Below, one piece after another: positions 25,809 to 34,840 of a stretch of DNA of 64,000 nucleotides (positions within the stretch are counted from its first letter, which is position 1; the number at the start of each line of letters is the position of its first letter). The notes under the pieces are model-generated. The model saw only the letters and a program-made list of their open reading frames with translations, did not search any database and had not been told where the DNA came from. The position numbers and the translations under genes were made by a program. The DNA comes from Bacteroidales bacterium UBA6851 (GTDB taxonomy: Bacteria > Bacteroidota > Bacteroidia > Bacteroidales > UBA932), in NCBI GenBank assembly GCA_002451795.1, contig DKDJ01000001.1:1-64000 (forward strand), in the 5' to 3' direction.

Positions 25809-25884
25809 CGAAGTTTTTCATAGTTTAAGTTTAGGTTAAGAAGCCCCTCCCCTCGCAGTGATGCAAGGGGGGGGGTAGTTTTTT
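25809..25884 (+). ncRNA. Candidate small RNA, about 75 nt
   Basis: Bounded by a consensus promoter and an intrinsic terminator. The first 35 nt are T/A-rich and unstructured (TTTTTCATAGTTTAAG); the 3' half folds into a long stem: CCCCTCCCCT pairs with AAGGGGGGGGG around an inner GCA-GTGA-TGC with a GNRA-type loop, then TAG and six T. No start codon with a useful frame lies inside. The T-run overlaps the stop of the reverse-strand peptidase gene. It could instead be a mere terminator for that gene plus a chance promoter, but the exact 19-bp spacing argues for a real transcription unit. Confidence 0.55.
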
Positions 25885-26797
25885 ATGAAATCAGTGACAT
25901 AATCCATTTAAAAATAAAGGTGATTCTCTTCTTCAGGACCGGAATGTCAAGACTTTGAACGGTATCTGTGACCTTGTTGGTATCCATGGTGATACCGGAA
26001 GTAAACATAACTGAAGGGATACCGTTCTCCACAAACCATCGCTGATCACTTATCTTACGATAAAATAAATCAGTGAAAGTACTGCTGCCATAATAGTCAT
26101 AGCCGAGATCCAGTCCGATTCCCCTGTTGGCATTATCCATACCGAAGAAAAATTCCGCTCCCCCGAGCGCCATAAGATAGTCAGGGCGAGACTGGCGAAG
26201 CGGCGAGGCAGAAGACCCCATAGTATCAAGATTCACAAGAAGCGTTACATCCTGATTTGTCATACCACTTTCAAGAAATGCCTTAGAACCCAGAAGTCCG
26301 GCATTATGAGCATCAAAAGCCACGAAAACAATACCAGTATCCCCCTTGCAGAATTCAGGAAGGGAGCAGGCGAGAGAGAGCAGCGCCCCTACTCCGGAAG
26401 CATTGGAGTCCGCACACGGATATACAGTACCGTCAAGCACTCCAAGTCCGTCATAATAAGCACCTATCACGATATATTTTCTGAACCATCCCTGAGTTAC
26501 CCCTATCACATTATGGCCAGTTCGTCCACCGCAGTCAAATGACTGCACAGATGTTCTGAGCCCTGCATTTTTAAACTCCCGAAGAAGAAAGAACGTAACA
26601 CTCTGACAAGAAGCAGAGCCTGTAGCACGGCCCAAATGAGTGGAATCTGTAAGAAATAATAAATCCTGTTCAAGTCGCGGCCACGGACCCGGTTCGTTCC
26701 CGCTATCCTGAATACCACTATTAGAAGCCATGGTTTCGACACCAGGCCACAAAAACAACATCAATGAGAAAAGAAGAAAAATCAATCTGCGCATCAA
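25883..26797 (-). CDS. Secreted M28-family peptidase homologue lacking metal ligands
   Basis: 304 aa with signal peptide (MMRRLIFLLFSLMLFLWPGV). It follows the M28 aminopeptidase fold: IVIGAYYDGLG, CADSNASGVGALLSLA, GIVFVAFDAHNAGLLGSKAF, LLVNLDTMGS, and a late TNKVTDTVQSLD. Compared with active M28, the first zinc His of GAHYD is Tyr114, the catalytic and binding EE is His164-Asn165, and the last His (HTPxDT) is missing; two Asp remain. It probably no longer binds two zincs. A non-peptidase role (peptidoglycan or ligand binding) is possible. Confidence 0.7.
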   Translation of the reverse strand: MMRRLIFLLFSLMLFLWPGVETMASNSGIQDSGNEPGPWPRLEQDLLFLTDSTHLGRATGSASCQSVTFFLLREFKNAGLRTSVQSFDCGGRTGHNVIGVTQGWFRKYIVIGAYYDGLGVLDGTVYPCADSNASGVGALLSLACSLPEFCKGDTGIVFVAFDAHNAGLLGSKAFLESGMTNQDVTLLVNLDTMGSSASPLRQSRPDYLMALGGAEFFFGMDNANRGIGLDLGYDYYGSSTFTDLFYRKISDQRWFVENGIPSVMFTSGITMDTNKVTDTVQSLDIPVLKKRITFIFKWIMSLIS

Positions 26798-26815
26798 CTA
26801 GGAGCGATATTTGTT

Positions 26816-26823
26816 TATCTTTG
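26816..26823 (+). promoter_or_regulatory. Promoter -7 element for TPR gene
   Basis: TATCTTTG, about 20 nt before ATG 26846. A reverse-strand TACTTTTG (26845-26838) could serve the divergent peptidase gene. Confidence 0.55.
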
Positions 26824-26845
26824 TGGGTTAACTACTGCAAAAGTA

Positions 26846-28822
26846 ATGAAAAAAAACATACTCACCATAGTTTTATCTCTTCTGTTCGCCATCAATGCGT
26901 CTGCGCAGTACGATAAGGACGTATTCATGTGGCGAGGACGGAACGCATTGTCCGAGGGGAGGTACGCCAATGCCATCGAGCAATTCAACGTCCTCACAAG
27001 GCTGGACAGCACAGACTACTGGAGTTTTTTCTTCAGAGGCATCGCCAAATACAATCTTGGTGACTTTCGCGGAGCTGACAAGGATTTTAATACGTCCATC
27101 AGACTTAATCCCGTATTCACAAACGGATACCACTACCGGGCTATCACAAGAAGCCAAACAGGAGACATAGACGGAGCCTACGAGGACTTTGACAAGGCGT
27201 TGAGCCTTAGGCCTGGGCTATACGGCATCTATTTTTCCAGAGGAGTCACTTGCTTTCTTGCACAGAACTTCGAAGCTGCATTATCCAACTTCGACTACTA
27301 CATCAGGAAAGAGCCCAAAGACCCGTCTGCATACCTCAACCGCGGTGCGACATACTTGTTTCTTAGAGATACTACCAAAGCCCTTGCAGACTACAACCAG
27401 GCTATCAAACTTGACAGATACGAGCCTGAAGGATACGTAAGAAGGGCGAGGATTCACTCGGACCGGAAAGAGTATTCCGAAGCAGTCAAGGACCTGGACA
27501 TGGCCATTGGCCTAGATTCGACAAGCACCTTCGCCTATTTCAATAGGGCGCTGATTAACTTTGAGCTAAAGCACTACAACGAAGCCATGTCAGATTTCAA
27601 TATCGTATTGAAACAAGACCCAGGCAACGCGCTCACGTTATACAACAGAAGCCTTATATACGCGCATGTAGGAGAATACGAGAAGGCTATTGACGACCTC
27701 GACAGGGTCATAAACATAAACCCGGGCAATGTACTTGCCCATTACAACAGAGCCGCCGTATTTGTAGAAATGAACCGCCTGGAAGACGCACTCGAGGATT
27801 ACAACAAATCCATTGAACTATACCCGGATTTTGCTAAAGCATACCTCAACCGCTCCTATGTGGAGAACCTTCTTGGGAGACAGCGCGAATCCAAGGCAGA
27901 CTATCTCATAGCGCAGCAGAAAGTCAAGGAATACCGCGAAAAGGGATCAAATGCATCTCTTGCAGACACCACAAGAAGATACGACTCCCTGATTGCGCTT
28001 GATGCAGATTTTGCCAAGAAAGACTTCAACAACGAGTTACTGCAGCATAGGGATATAGACATAAAATTACAGCCTCTATACCGCTTCACGTTGTCAAACG
28101 ACAAAGCGGACAAGGGCAATATCATAACCCGCAGATACGAAAATGCGCTCATAGACAGATTCCTGCAGATGATGCCTCTCAATGCTGTTGTCAACAATCA
28201 CATCCTTCCGGGAAGCAAAGAGCTTGTAATAGCACAAGGGGCTGAAGGGTACTTCGCCAAAGGTCTTCAGGAGCTAGAGAACAGACAGTTCAACAACGCC
28301 CTTGAGTGGTTCGACAAAGCCATCAAGGCGGCAGACAACGAAGAGTCCAAGGACAAGTATTCCCGTTACTACAAGGCCTTCTATCTCATGAACAGAGGCG
28401 TACTGAAAGCGGAGATGATTGACTTCATCGCCTCTCTCGAAGGCAATGTCCAGACTCTTTCCATGGACACGGAGGGCACCACACGGGCAAGAGTCAGCGA
28501 CAGAGTGGCGAGAAGCTATGACTACTCCGAAGCCATAGCTGATATCAAGGCGGCTCTGGACATACTTCCAGACATTCCATACTTATACTTCGACCTCGGC
28601 AACTTACACTGCTTGTCCTCTGATATGGTAAGCGCCATAGAAGACTACGATATGGCCCTCAAACTCTACCCAGAGATGGGCGAGGCGCATTTCAACCGTG
28701 GGCTGGTACTTATCTATCTTAAAGACAAAGAAAAAGGATGCATTGACCTATCACGTGCCGGAGAACTCGGAATCGGGGATGCCTATAGTGTAATTTCGAA
28801 ATACTGCGACGACAATGAGTAG
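26846..28822 (+). CDS. Secreted TPR-repeat protein
   Basis: 658 aa with a signal peptide (MKKNILTIVLSLLFAINASA-Q). From residue 30 to about 350 there are some nine tetratricopeptide repeats (patterns such as AIEQFNVLTRLDSTDYWSFF, NRGATYLFLRDTTKALADY, YNRSLIYAHVGEYEKAIDDL), a linker of about 120 residues, and two or three more repeats at the end (AIEDYDMALKLYPEMGEAHF). TPRs are scaffolds for protein contacts; a periplasmic or envelope assembly role is likely. Its last 8 nt overlap the next gene. Confidence 0.85.
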   Translation: MKKNILTIVLSLLFAINASAQYDKDVFMWRGRNALSEGRYANAIEQFNVLTRLDSTDYWSFFFRGIAKYNLGDFRGADKDFNTSIRLNPVFTNGYHYRAITRSQTGDIDGAYEDFDKALSLRPGLYGIYFSRGVTCFLAQNFEAALSNFDYYIRKEPKDPSAYLNRGATYLFLRDTTKALADYNQAIKLDRYEPEGYVRRARIHSDRKEYSEAVKDLDMAIGLDSTSTFAYFNRALINFELKHYNEAMSDFNIVLKQDPGNALTLYNRSLIYAHVGEYEKAIDDLDRVININPGNVLAHYNRAAVFVEMNRLEDALEDYNKSIELYPDFAKAYLNRSYVENLLGRQRESKADYLIAQQKVKEYREKGSNASLADTTRRYDSLIALDADFAKKDFNNELLQHRDIDIKLQPLYRFTLSNDKADKGNIITRRYENALIDRFLQMMPLNAVVNNHILPGSKELVIAQGAEGYFAKGLQELENRQFNNALEWFDKAIKAADNEESKDKYSRYYKAFYLMNRGVLKAEMIDFIASLEGNVQTLSMDTEGTTRARVSDRVARSYDYSEAIADIKAALDILPDIPYLYFDLGNLHCLSSDMVSAIEDYDMALKLYPEMGEAHFNRGLVLIYLKDKEKGCIDLSRAGELGIGDAYSVISKYCDDNE

Positions 28823-29621
28823 TATAAGATTCAAGTCATTATCATCTGGCAGTTGCGGAAACTGCTATTTCATAGGCATTTTCGAAGATGACCTCACTTG
28901 CAGGTGTTCAGTACTCGTGGATGCAGGTGTAAGCCCAAGACGTCTAAAAAAAGAATTATCCAAAGATAATATTCCGTTGGAAAGCATATCCGGAATATTA
29001 GTCACTCACGACCACTATGACCATATACGATCTCTTGGTTCGTACTGCAAACATCTTGAAAGTCCAGTATGGGTAACCCCACGTCTATCAGGTGCTCTCA
29101 CCAGAGTCTACACCATAGGAGAGCATTATGCACTCCGCAGAAAAGTTCTCGAGCAGGGCTGGAACGAAATCAGCGGAAATGACATCATGGCCAGATACTT
29201 CACCGTCCCGCACGATGCAACTCAGACGGTAGGCTATGCCATTATGCTCGACGGGTATAAATTTGTAATAATGACAGATATCGGGCGCATGACGGACGAG
29301 GCTCTGAACCTCGCGTCACAGGCTGAAACCGTAGTTGTGGAATCAAATTATGACCCCGTCATGCTCAAGAACGGACCATATCCCCAAGACCTCCAGGACA
29401 GAATTAGAGGTGGATTCGGGCACTTGTCCAATGAAGAATGCGCCGCTGCCATCAAAGCCTTCAGCCACGACGGACTTAAAAACGTATTTTTATGCCATCT
29501 CAGCGAGCACAACAACACCCCCGAACTTGCGCATAAGTGCAGTCGCGCAGTGCTTGATCCCGAAGTAAGGCTTGTTCCACTTCCGCGGCAGAGCCCATCT
29601 GTCTGGTTCAACCTCCGATAG
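28815..29621 (+). CDS. MBL-fold hydrolase, YycJ/WalJ-like
   Basis: 268 aa cytoplasmic protein. Begins with the family hallmark FKSLSSGSCGNCYFI and has the intact metal motif T64-H-D-H-Y-D-H70, PHDATQTVGYAI, MTDIGRMTDEAL, ESNYDP and GHLSNEECAAA, CHLSEHNN. YycJ/WalJ relatives are thought to be exonucleases involved in DNA replication-linked cell-wall control. Overlaps the TPR gene by 8 bp (ATGAGTAG), so translation is coupled, a pairing I cannot explain from function. Confidence 0.85.
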   Translation: MSSIRFKSLSSGSCGNCYFIGIFEDDLTCRCSVLVDAGVSPRRLKKELSKDNIPLESISGILVTHDHYDHIRSLGSYCKHLESPVWVTPRLSGALTRVYTIGEHYALRRKVLEQGWNEISGNDIMARYFTVPHDATQTVGYAIMLDGYKFVIMTDIGRMTDEALNLASQAETVVVESNYDPVMLKNGPYPQDLQDRIRGGFGHLSNEECAAAIKAFSHDGLKNVFLCHLSEHNNTPELAHKCSRAVLDPEVRLVPLPRQSPSVWFNLR

Positions 29622-29668
29622 CAAACAACACAAAGCCAAGTCCAAGACCCCTGGGCCCAGACTTAGAG

Positions 29669-29699
29669 TTGCTATATTCGGCATTTATTCGTAAATTTG
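29669..29699 (+). promoter_or_regulatory. Promoter for the ABC exporter operon
   Basis: TTG (29669-29671), 20 bp, TAAATTTG (29692-29699); leader about 35 nt to ATG 29738. Confidence 0.6.
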
Positions 29700-29737
29700 T
29701 ATAATCGTGCCGCTCCCAAGCGGGAAAACCCACCTGA

Positions 29738-31570
29738 ATGAAAGCATTTTGGTCAATCCTGAGGGCATACGTCCCCCCATACAAGAAATATCTCGTAGGA
29801 TCTGTCGTGATGAATATACTCTCGGCAGTTTTCAACGTCTTCTCCTTTTCTCTTCTAATTCCGATTCTTCAGATTCTCTTTAATATATCGGACACCAGCT
29901 ATGAGTTCATCCCCTGGCATAAAGGGATGACATTTGCTGACCTTACCAACAATGCCTATTGGTACATTGATACCCTTATTGAAGCATCGAGTGCCGCCAG
30001 GGTACTGCTCGGGCTATGCCTGATCTTCTGCGCCATCGTGCTCGTCAAGACTGCATGTTATTTTGGCGCCGCGGCAGTAATGGTACCTATCCGCACCGGT
30101 ATTGTCAAGGACATGAGGATGCAGATTTATGACAAAATCCTTTCTCTACCACTTGGATTCTTCAGTCAGGAAAGAAAAGGAGACATAATAGCGAGAATAA
30201 GCGGTGATGTACAGGAAGTGGAAAACTCCATTACCTCCACTATAGAGATGCTCATAAAGAACCCGATTCTCATCATCATCTATATGGCAGTACTCCTGAT
30301 AATGTCATGGGAATTGACGCTTTTCACCATCCTATTTGCTCCTCTTATGGTATGGATAATGAGCATAATAGGACGAAAACTCCGTGCTCATTCAGCAGAA
30401 GCCCAGAAATATTGGAGTGACACAATGAGCCAAGTGGAAGAAACACTAGGCGGACTCAGAATCATCAAAGCCTTCCTCGCTGAAGGAAAGATGAGCTCGA
30501 GGTTCGAAGGCGTTACTGATGCCATGCGCAGGAAAAACAATCGCGTGGCAATCCGCCAGGCAAGTGCCCATCCTGTAAGTGAGTTTCTCGGCTCCACAAT
30601 GATAGCCATAGTGCTATGGTTCGGAGGCACACTGATATTCAGTTCAAAGTCCGTCATTGACGCTCCTTCGTTCATGTCCTACATGGCTATATTGTATAGT
30701 GTAATTCAGCCAATAAAGGATCTCTCCAGAGCAGCATACGGCATTCCGAAAGGACTTGCATCCATGGATAGGATCAATGCCATCCTTGAAGCCCAAAACC
30801 CCATCACAGAGTCCGCATCGCCAAAACACATCACTGATTTTAGCACATCCATTTCTTTCGAGAACGTTTGCTTCAACTACGAGCAAGGTGGAAAGCAGAT
30901 TCTAAAAGACATAAACCTGATTATCCCTAAAGGTCAGAATATCGCCATTGTTGGAGCAAGCGGAGCCGGAAAATCCACACTTGTAGATCTCATTCCTCGC
31001 TTTTACGATCCGGTATCCGGACGCATCACCATAGACGGAATTGATATTAAAGAAGTAAGTATCCGCGACTTAAGAAGCCTGATGGGTAATGTCAACCAGG
31101 ATCCTATCCTGTTCAATGACACTATCTTTAACAACATCGCTTTCGGCGTTGAGAACGCTACCATGGAACAGGTTGTTGCAGCAGCAAAGATTGCCAACGC
31201 GCACGAGTTCATCATGGAAAAAGAAAATGGATACAACACCAACATCGGAGATAGAGGACAGCTCCTCTCTGGCGGACAGCGCCAACGCATCAGCATAGCA
31301 AGAGCCATACTCAAAAACCCGCCTATTCTCATCCTTGACGAAGCCACAGCCTCCCTTGACACGGAATCAGAGCGAATGGTTCAGGAAGCTCTGGATTATC
31401 TAATGAGCAATAGGACTACCATTTCAATAGCCCACAGATTGAGCACTGTCAGAAAAGCAGACGAAATAATTGTGATGAACGAAGGACAGATAGTTGAGCG
31501 TGGCACCCACGACGAACTTATTCAGAAAAACGGATATTACAAGAAACTCTATGAAATGCAAGCTCTCTAA
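29738..31570 (+). CDS. ABC exporter, MsbA-like (membrane and ATPase domains fused)
   Basis: 610 aa half-transporter. Six membrane helices in residues 20-330, then the nucleotide-binding domain: Walker A G406-ASGAG-K412-S-T, Q-loop NQDPILF, signature LSGGQRQRISIARA, Walker B ILILDEATASLD, H-loop IAHRLST. All catalytic parts are intact. It resembles lipid A/multidrug exporters (MsbA, LmrA); in Bacteroidota MsbA is usually this size, so export of a lipid is the best guess. First of three overlapping genes (VanZ-like, golvesin-like). Confidence 0.9.
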   Translation: MKAFWSILRAYVPPYKKYLVGSVVMNILSAVFNVFSFSLLIPILQILFNISDTSYEFIPWHKGMTFADLTNNAYWYIDTLIEASSAARVLLGLCLIFCAIVLVKTACYFGAAAVMVPIRTGIVKDMRMQIYDKILSLPLGFFSQERKGDIIARISGDVQEVENSITSTIEMLIKNPILIIIYMAVLLIMSWELTLFTILFAPLMVWIMSIIGRKLRAHSAEAQKYWSDTMSQVEETLGGLRIIKAFLAEGKMSSRFEGVTDAMRRKNNRVAIRQASAHPVSEFLGSTMIAIVLWFGGTLIFSSKSVIDAPSFMSYMAILYSVIQPIKDLSRAAYGIPKGLASMDRINAILEAQNPITESASPKHITDFSTSISFENVCFNYEQGGKQILKDINLIIPKGQNIAIVGASGAGKSTLVDLIPRFYDPVSGRITIDGIDIKEVSIRDLRSLMGNVNQDPILFNDTIFNNIAFGVENATMEQVVAAAKIANAHEFIMEKENGYNTNIGDRGQLLSGGQRQRISIARAILKNPPILILDEATASLDTESERMVQEALDYLMSNRTTISIAHRLSTVRKADEIIVMNEGQIVERGTHDELIQKNGYYKKLYEMQAL

Positions 31571-31964
31571 GGTATTGTTCAGGATATTGCTTGTGCTCTA
31601 CATCGGAACCATTGCATTCCTATGTTTCGCAAAGCCAGACACCTTCCCTGCCGTTCACAAGTCTTTTCTTGGTATCCCGGCAGACAAAGCCGTGCATTTT
31701 CTTATGTTCTTTCCCCTCCCGATAATCGCATTCTTCGCCCTAGGCAGAAAAAACGGGAGCACATTGGAGGTTGTCGGTTCCATTATTTCAGTGGCTGCGT
31801 TCTCCTGCGTTTTGGCAGGGATCACAGAAATAGTCCAGGGCACACTCCCCTATAGGTCGGAAGATATCAACGATTTCAAGGCTGACTGTCTTGCCATAGT
31901 ATTGGCAAGTATCGCCGTGCTTATAGTTCACCTTATACGAAGCAGAAAGAAACACCACAAATGA
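31551..31964 (+). CDS. VanZ-like family membrane protein
   Basis: 137 aa with four hydrophobic helices: FRILLVLYIGTIAFLCFAKP, FLGIPADKAVHFLMFFPLPIIAFFALG, VVGSIISVAAFSCVLAGITEIVQG and LAIVLASIAVLIVHLI. The DKAVHFLMFF and EIVQGTLPYRSEDINDFKAD motifs are those of the VanZ-like superfamily (D..H..aF...; E..Q....R..d..D...N/D). Starting at ATG 31551 it overlaps the ABC gene by 20 bp. Role unknown; VanZ gives low-level teicoplanin resistance in enterococci but homologues are widespread. Confidence 0.8.
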   Translation: MKCKLSKVLFRILLVLYIGTIAFLCFAKPDTFPAVHKSFLGIPADKAVHFLMFFPLPIIAFFALGRKNGSTLEVVGSIISVAAFSCVLAGITEIVQGTLPYRSEDINDFKADCLAIVLASIAVLIVHLIRSRKKHHK

Positions 31965-34840
31965 GAAACGCACTAAAGATACTATCATTATACGCCCTTT
32001 TACTCCTGTCATGCATCTCCACCCAAGCCGCACCTTTCTTGGACAAATACCAGCCGATATGCGACAGTTTGAGTAGGCTCATGGTAGAAAGGACAAGTGT
32101 CGAGCAGGAACTTCACATCACAAAAGCTACCGTTTACAAAGATAGGATTGATCTCTACTTCAACGCAGAACTATCGTTCTACCCTTGGCACAAAGACGAT
32201 ATCGAATGGTTCAGGCATAGCGTTGATACCCTCTTGAAGCACGAAGGAATCCACTACCGCAGCCGCAAGATAGTCTCCAACAGATACGAACTTTCAGAGC
32301 TAGCGCTTCCGGAACTCACTTTCGACGGGAATCCCGTTCCTTACTATGGTTCAGGTACAGACCCACAGATGATAAATCAGGACAATAGGTTCATCACAAG
32401 AAACGATGAACGAAGATATCCGGGAGGCATGGATGGCAGAGTACTTGCTCTATGGCAGAGCCACGGCAAATACTATGACGAGGACTCTGGAGAGTGGATT
32501 TGGCAGAGAGCCGCAGTACATAGGACGGTGGAGGATATGTACACACAGAGTTACGTACTTCCTCTACTCATGCCCATGCTGGAAAACTCAGGGGCGTATA
32601 TAATATGTCCAAGAGAAAGAGACATACAGACTTCGGAAATCATCTGCGACAATGACCCCGCCTTCGCGGGCATAAGACAAGACGGCATAAGACTAAAAGG
32701 CTCTTACGAGGAGTATGGGAGCTGGGAAGAAGGAGGCATAGGATTCGCAGATTTCAAGCGCAGTTACCGTTTCAGCGACAACCCGTTCAAAGCTGGAACA
32801 TCCAGAGCCGTACCATGCTCCGGAGCCAAGGCTGACGCATACGCCAAGTGGACCCCGGACTTTTCAGAGCGTGGAGAATACGCCGTGTACATATCCTATA
32901 CCTCCCTTGAAAACAGCTCATCCCAGGCAAGATATACTGTCCACCATCTGGGTGGAGAAAGTCATTTTACTGTCAACCAGAAAATCGGGGGCGGGACATG
33001 GATTTATCTCGGTACATTTGAGTTCGACAAAGGAGAGAAGGGATACGTCCTGCTGGACAACCGTGGAAAAGGCTCAGAATGCGTGAGCGCTGACGCTGTC
33101 AAGTTCGGCGGAGGCATGGGTAAACTGGAGAGAGAAGGCAAGTTGTCAGGTGTTCCAAGCTATATGGAAGGCGCCCATTATTGGATGCAGTGGGCTGGTG
33201 TAGACAGTACCATCACGCGCAATTGGTCCACAGACTATACCAATGACTTTGCCACAAGAGGCTTGTGGACGCAAATGATGAAGGACGAAAAAGGCATTCC
33301 TGTGGATCTGTCGCTCGCTTTCCACACTGATGCAGGAACAGCATTGGCGGACAGTACCATCGGAACACTGTCAATATATACGCTCCGCGCAGACTCGGAG
33401 AGGAAATTTCAGGACGGAAGAGACAGGATTCTGAGCAGGCTCCTGTGCGACTACGTACAGACTCAGGTGGTACGTGACATAAGGAAAAACTTCAATCCTA
33501 CATGGAACCGTCGTGGAATTTGGGACAAGAGTTACAGCGAATGCAGGACGACTGGAGTTCCAGCCATGATTCTCGAGTTGCTCAGCCACCAGAATTTCAA
33601 TGATATGAAACTGGGACTTGACCCAGCATTCAGATTCACCGTGTGCCGCTCCGTGTATAAGGGTATCCTCAAGACATTGAGCCAATACTACAACAGACCT
33701 TATACCGTCCAGCCACTCCCAGTACACGCATTCTCAGCAACACTTTCACCTGATGGTGAAAACATAATTCTTGAGTGGAAGCCTACCGAAGACATGGACG
33801 AGCCTACAGCAAGGAGCATCGGATACATAGTGAAAACGAGAATCGACGATGAAGGATTCGACAACGGCATTGAGACTCTTTCCGAAAGAATAGAGATTCC
33901 TATACTCAAGGGGCATGTATATAGTTTCAAGATTGAGGCCTTCAATGAAGGTGGCAAGAGTTTCCCTTCAGAAGTATTGAGTGTGGGTTTACCGAGTGAA
34001 ACCCCAAAGGGCAATATACTTATAGTCAATAATTTCACTAAAGTTTCAGCACCTGCCTGGATAGAAAATGACACCTTCTCCGGATTCAATGCTGGATATG
34101 ATTCTGGTGTACCTTATATAAGGGATATTTCTTATATAGGAGAGAACTACGAATTCCAACCAAATGCAGAATACATCGACAATGACTATCCTGGATTCGG
34201 TGCCACACACGATGACAAGGCGGGTCTTGTGGTAGCAGGCAATACCTTTGACTACGTGTCCGACAGAGCCAGGATTTACCTTAGGAAAGGCTACTCCATC
34301 CAGTCAGCATCAGCAGAGGCCTTTGGAGAGCACGACTATTCGGGCATCAGCATGCTTGAACTTATATGCGGCAAACAGGGAGGAGAGCAATACCCTATTT
34401 TCACCACTCAGACTATCAGCAAGATAGATACTCTCTCAAGCACAGGAGCAAATATCCTCATATCCGGATGCAACATCGCTTCCGAAGCGGAAGACAAAGC
34501 GTTTTGCGCCCGGGTACTTGGCTATCGGATGAGTTCACCAGATGCAAGCAGCAGCGACCACATTGGACCACTCAAATATGCCACAGAACTCAACTCTCAA
34601 GTCTACTCCATCGAGCGCCCTGACGGTCTTAAGCCGTCAAGCAGGCGCGGTGGAATATGGCTCCGATACGCAGGCAACGGACTTGGAGCAGCTGTATATA
34701 GCAACGAGGGTACATACAAAACGGTTTCCATAGGAATTCCTATAGAAACCGTCCTGTCATCAAAAGATCGCGAGCACCTTATAACTTCCGTTCTCGAGTA
34801 TTTCGAGGGAAAGGAGACAAGCCCACAACTCAAGCGGTAG
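31961..34840 (+). CDS. Secreted golvesin/xanthan-lyase-like protein with amidase-like domain
   Basis: 959 aa with signal peptide (MRNALKILSLYALLLLSCISTQAA). Architecture: N-terminal domain of about 230 residues; a golvesin C-terminal-like beta-domain (GEYAVYISYTS...ARYTVHHLGGESHFTVNQ..GGGTWIYLGTFEF); an N-acetylmuramoyl-L-alanine amidase-like domain (SLAFHTDAGTALADSTIGTLSIYT...GVPAMILELLSHQNFNDMKLGLDPAFR); a fibronectin type III domain near 610-690 (NIILEWKPT); a C-terminal alpha/beta domain. Bacteroidales copies are often labelled xanthan lyase, without proof. Likely acts on peptidoglycan or extracellular glycans. ATG overlaps the previous stop (ATGA), and its end overlaps the convergent capD-like gene by 11 bp. 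Confidence 0.7.
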   Translation: MRNALKILSLYALLLLSCISTQAAPFLDKYQPICDSLSRLMVERTSVEQELHITKATVYKDRIDLYFNAELSFYPWHKDDIEWFRHSVDTLLKHEGIHYRSRKIVSNRYELSELALPELTFDGNPVPYYGSGTDPQMINQDNRFITRNDERRYPGGMDGRVLALWQSHGKYYDEDSGEWIWQRAAVHRTVEDMYTQSYVLPLLMPMLENSGAYIICPRERDIQTSEIICDNDPAFAGIRQDGIRLKGSYEEYGSWEEGGIGFADFKRSYRFSDNPFKAGTSRAVPCSGAKADAYAKWTPDFSERGEYAVYISYTSLENSSSQARYTVHHLGGESHFTVNQKIGGGTWIYLGTFEFDKGEKGYVLLDNRGKGSECVSADAVKFGGGMGKLEREGKLSGVPSYMEGAHYWMQWAGVDSTITRNWSTDYTNDFATRGLWTQMMKDEKGIPVDLSLAFHTDAGTALADSTIGTLSIYTLRADSERKFQDGRDRILSRLLCDYVQTQVVRDIRKNFNPTWNRRGIWDKSYSECRTTGVPAMILELLSHQNFNDMKLGLDPAFRFTVCRSVYKGILKTLSQYYNRPYTVQPLPVHAFSATLSPDGENIILEWKPTEDMDEPTARSIGYIVKTRIDDEGFDNGIETLSERIEIPILKGHVYSFKIEAFNEGGKSFPSEVLSVGLPSETPKGNILIVNNFTKVSAPAWIENDTFSGFNAGYDSGVPYIRDISYIGENYEFQPNAEYIDNDYPGFGATHDDKAGLVVAGNTFDYVSDRARIYLRKGYSIQSASAEAFGEHDYSGISMLELICGKQGGEQYPIFTTQTISKIDTLSSTGANILISGCNIASEAEDKAFCARVLGYRMSSPDASSSDHIGPLKYATELNSQVYSIERPDGLKPSSRRGGIWLRYAGNGLGAAVYSNEGTYKTVSIGIPIETVLSSKDREHLITSVLEYFEGKETSPQLKR

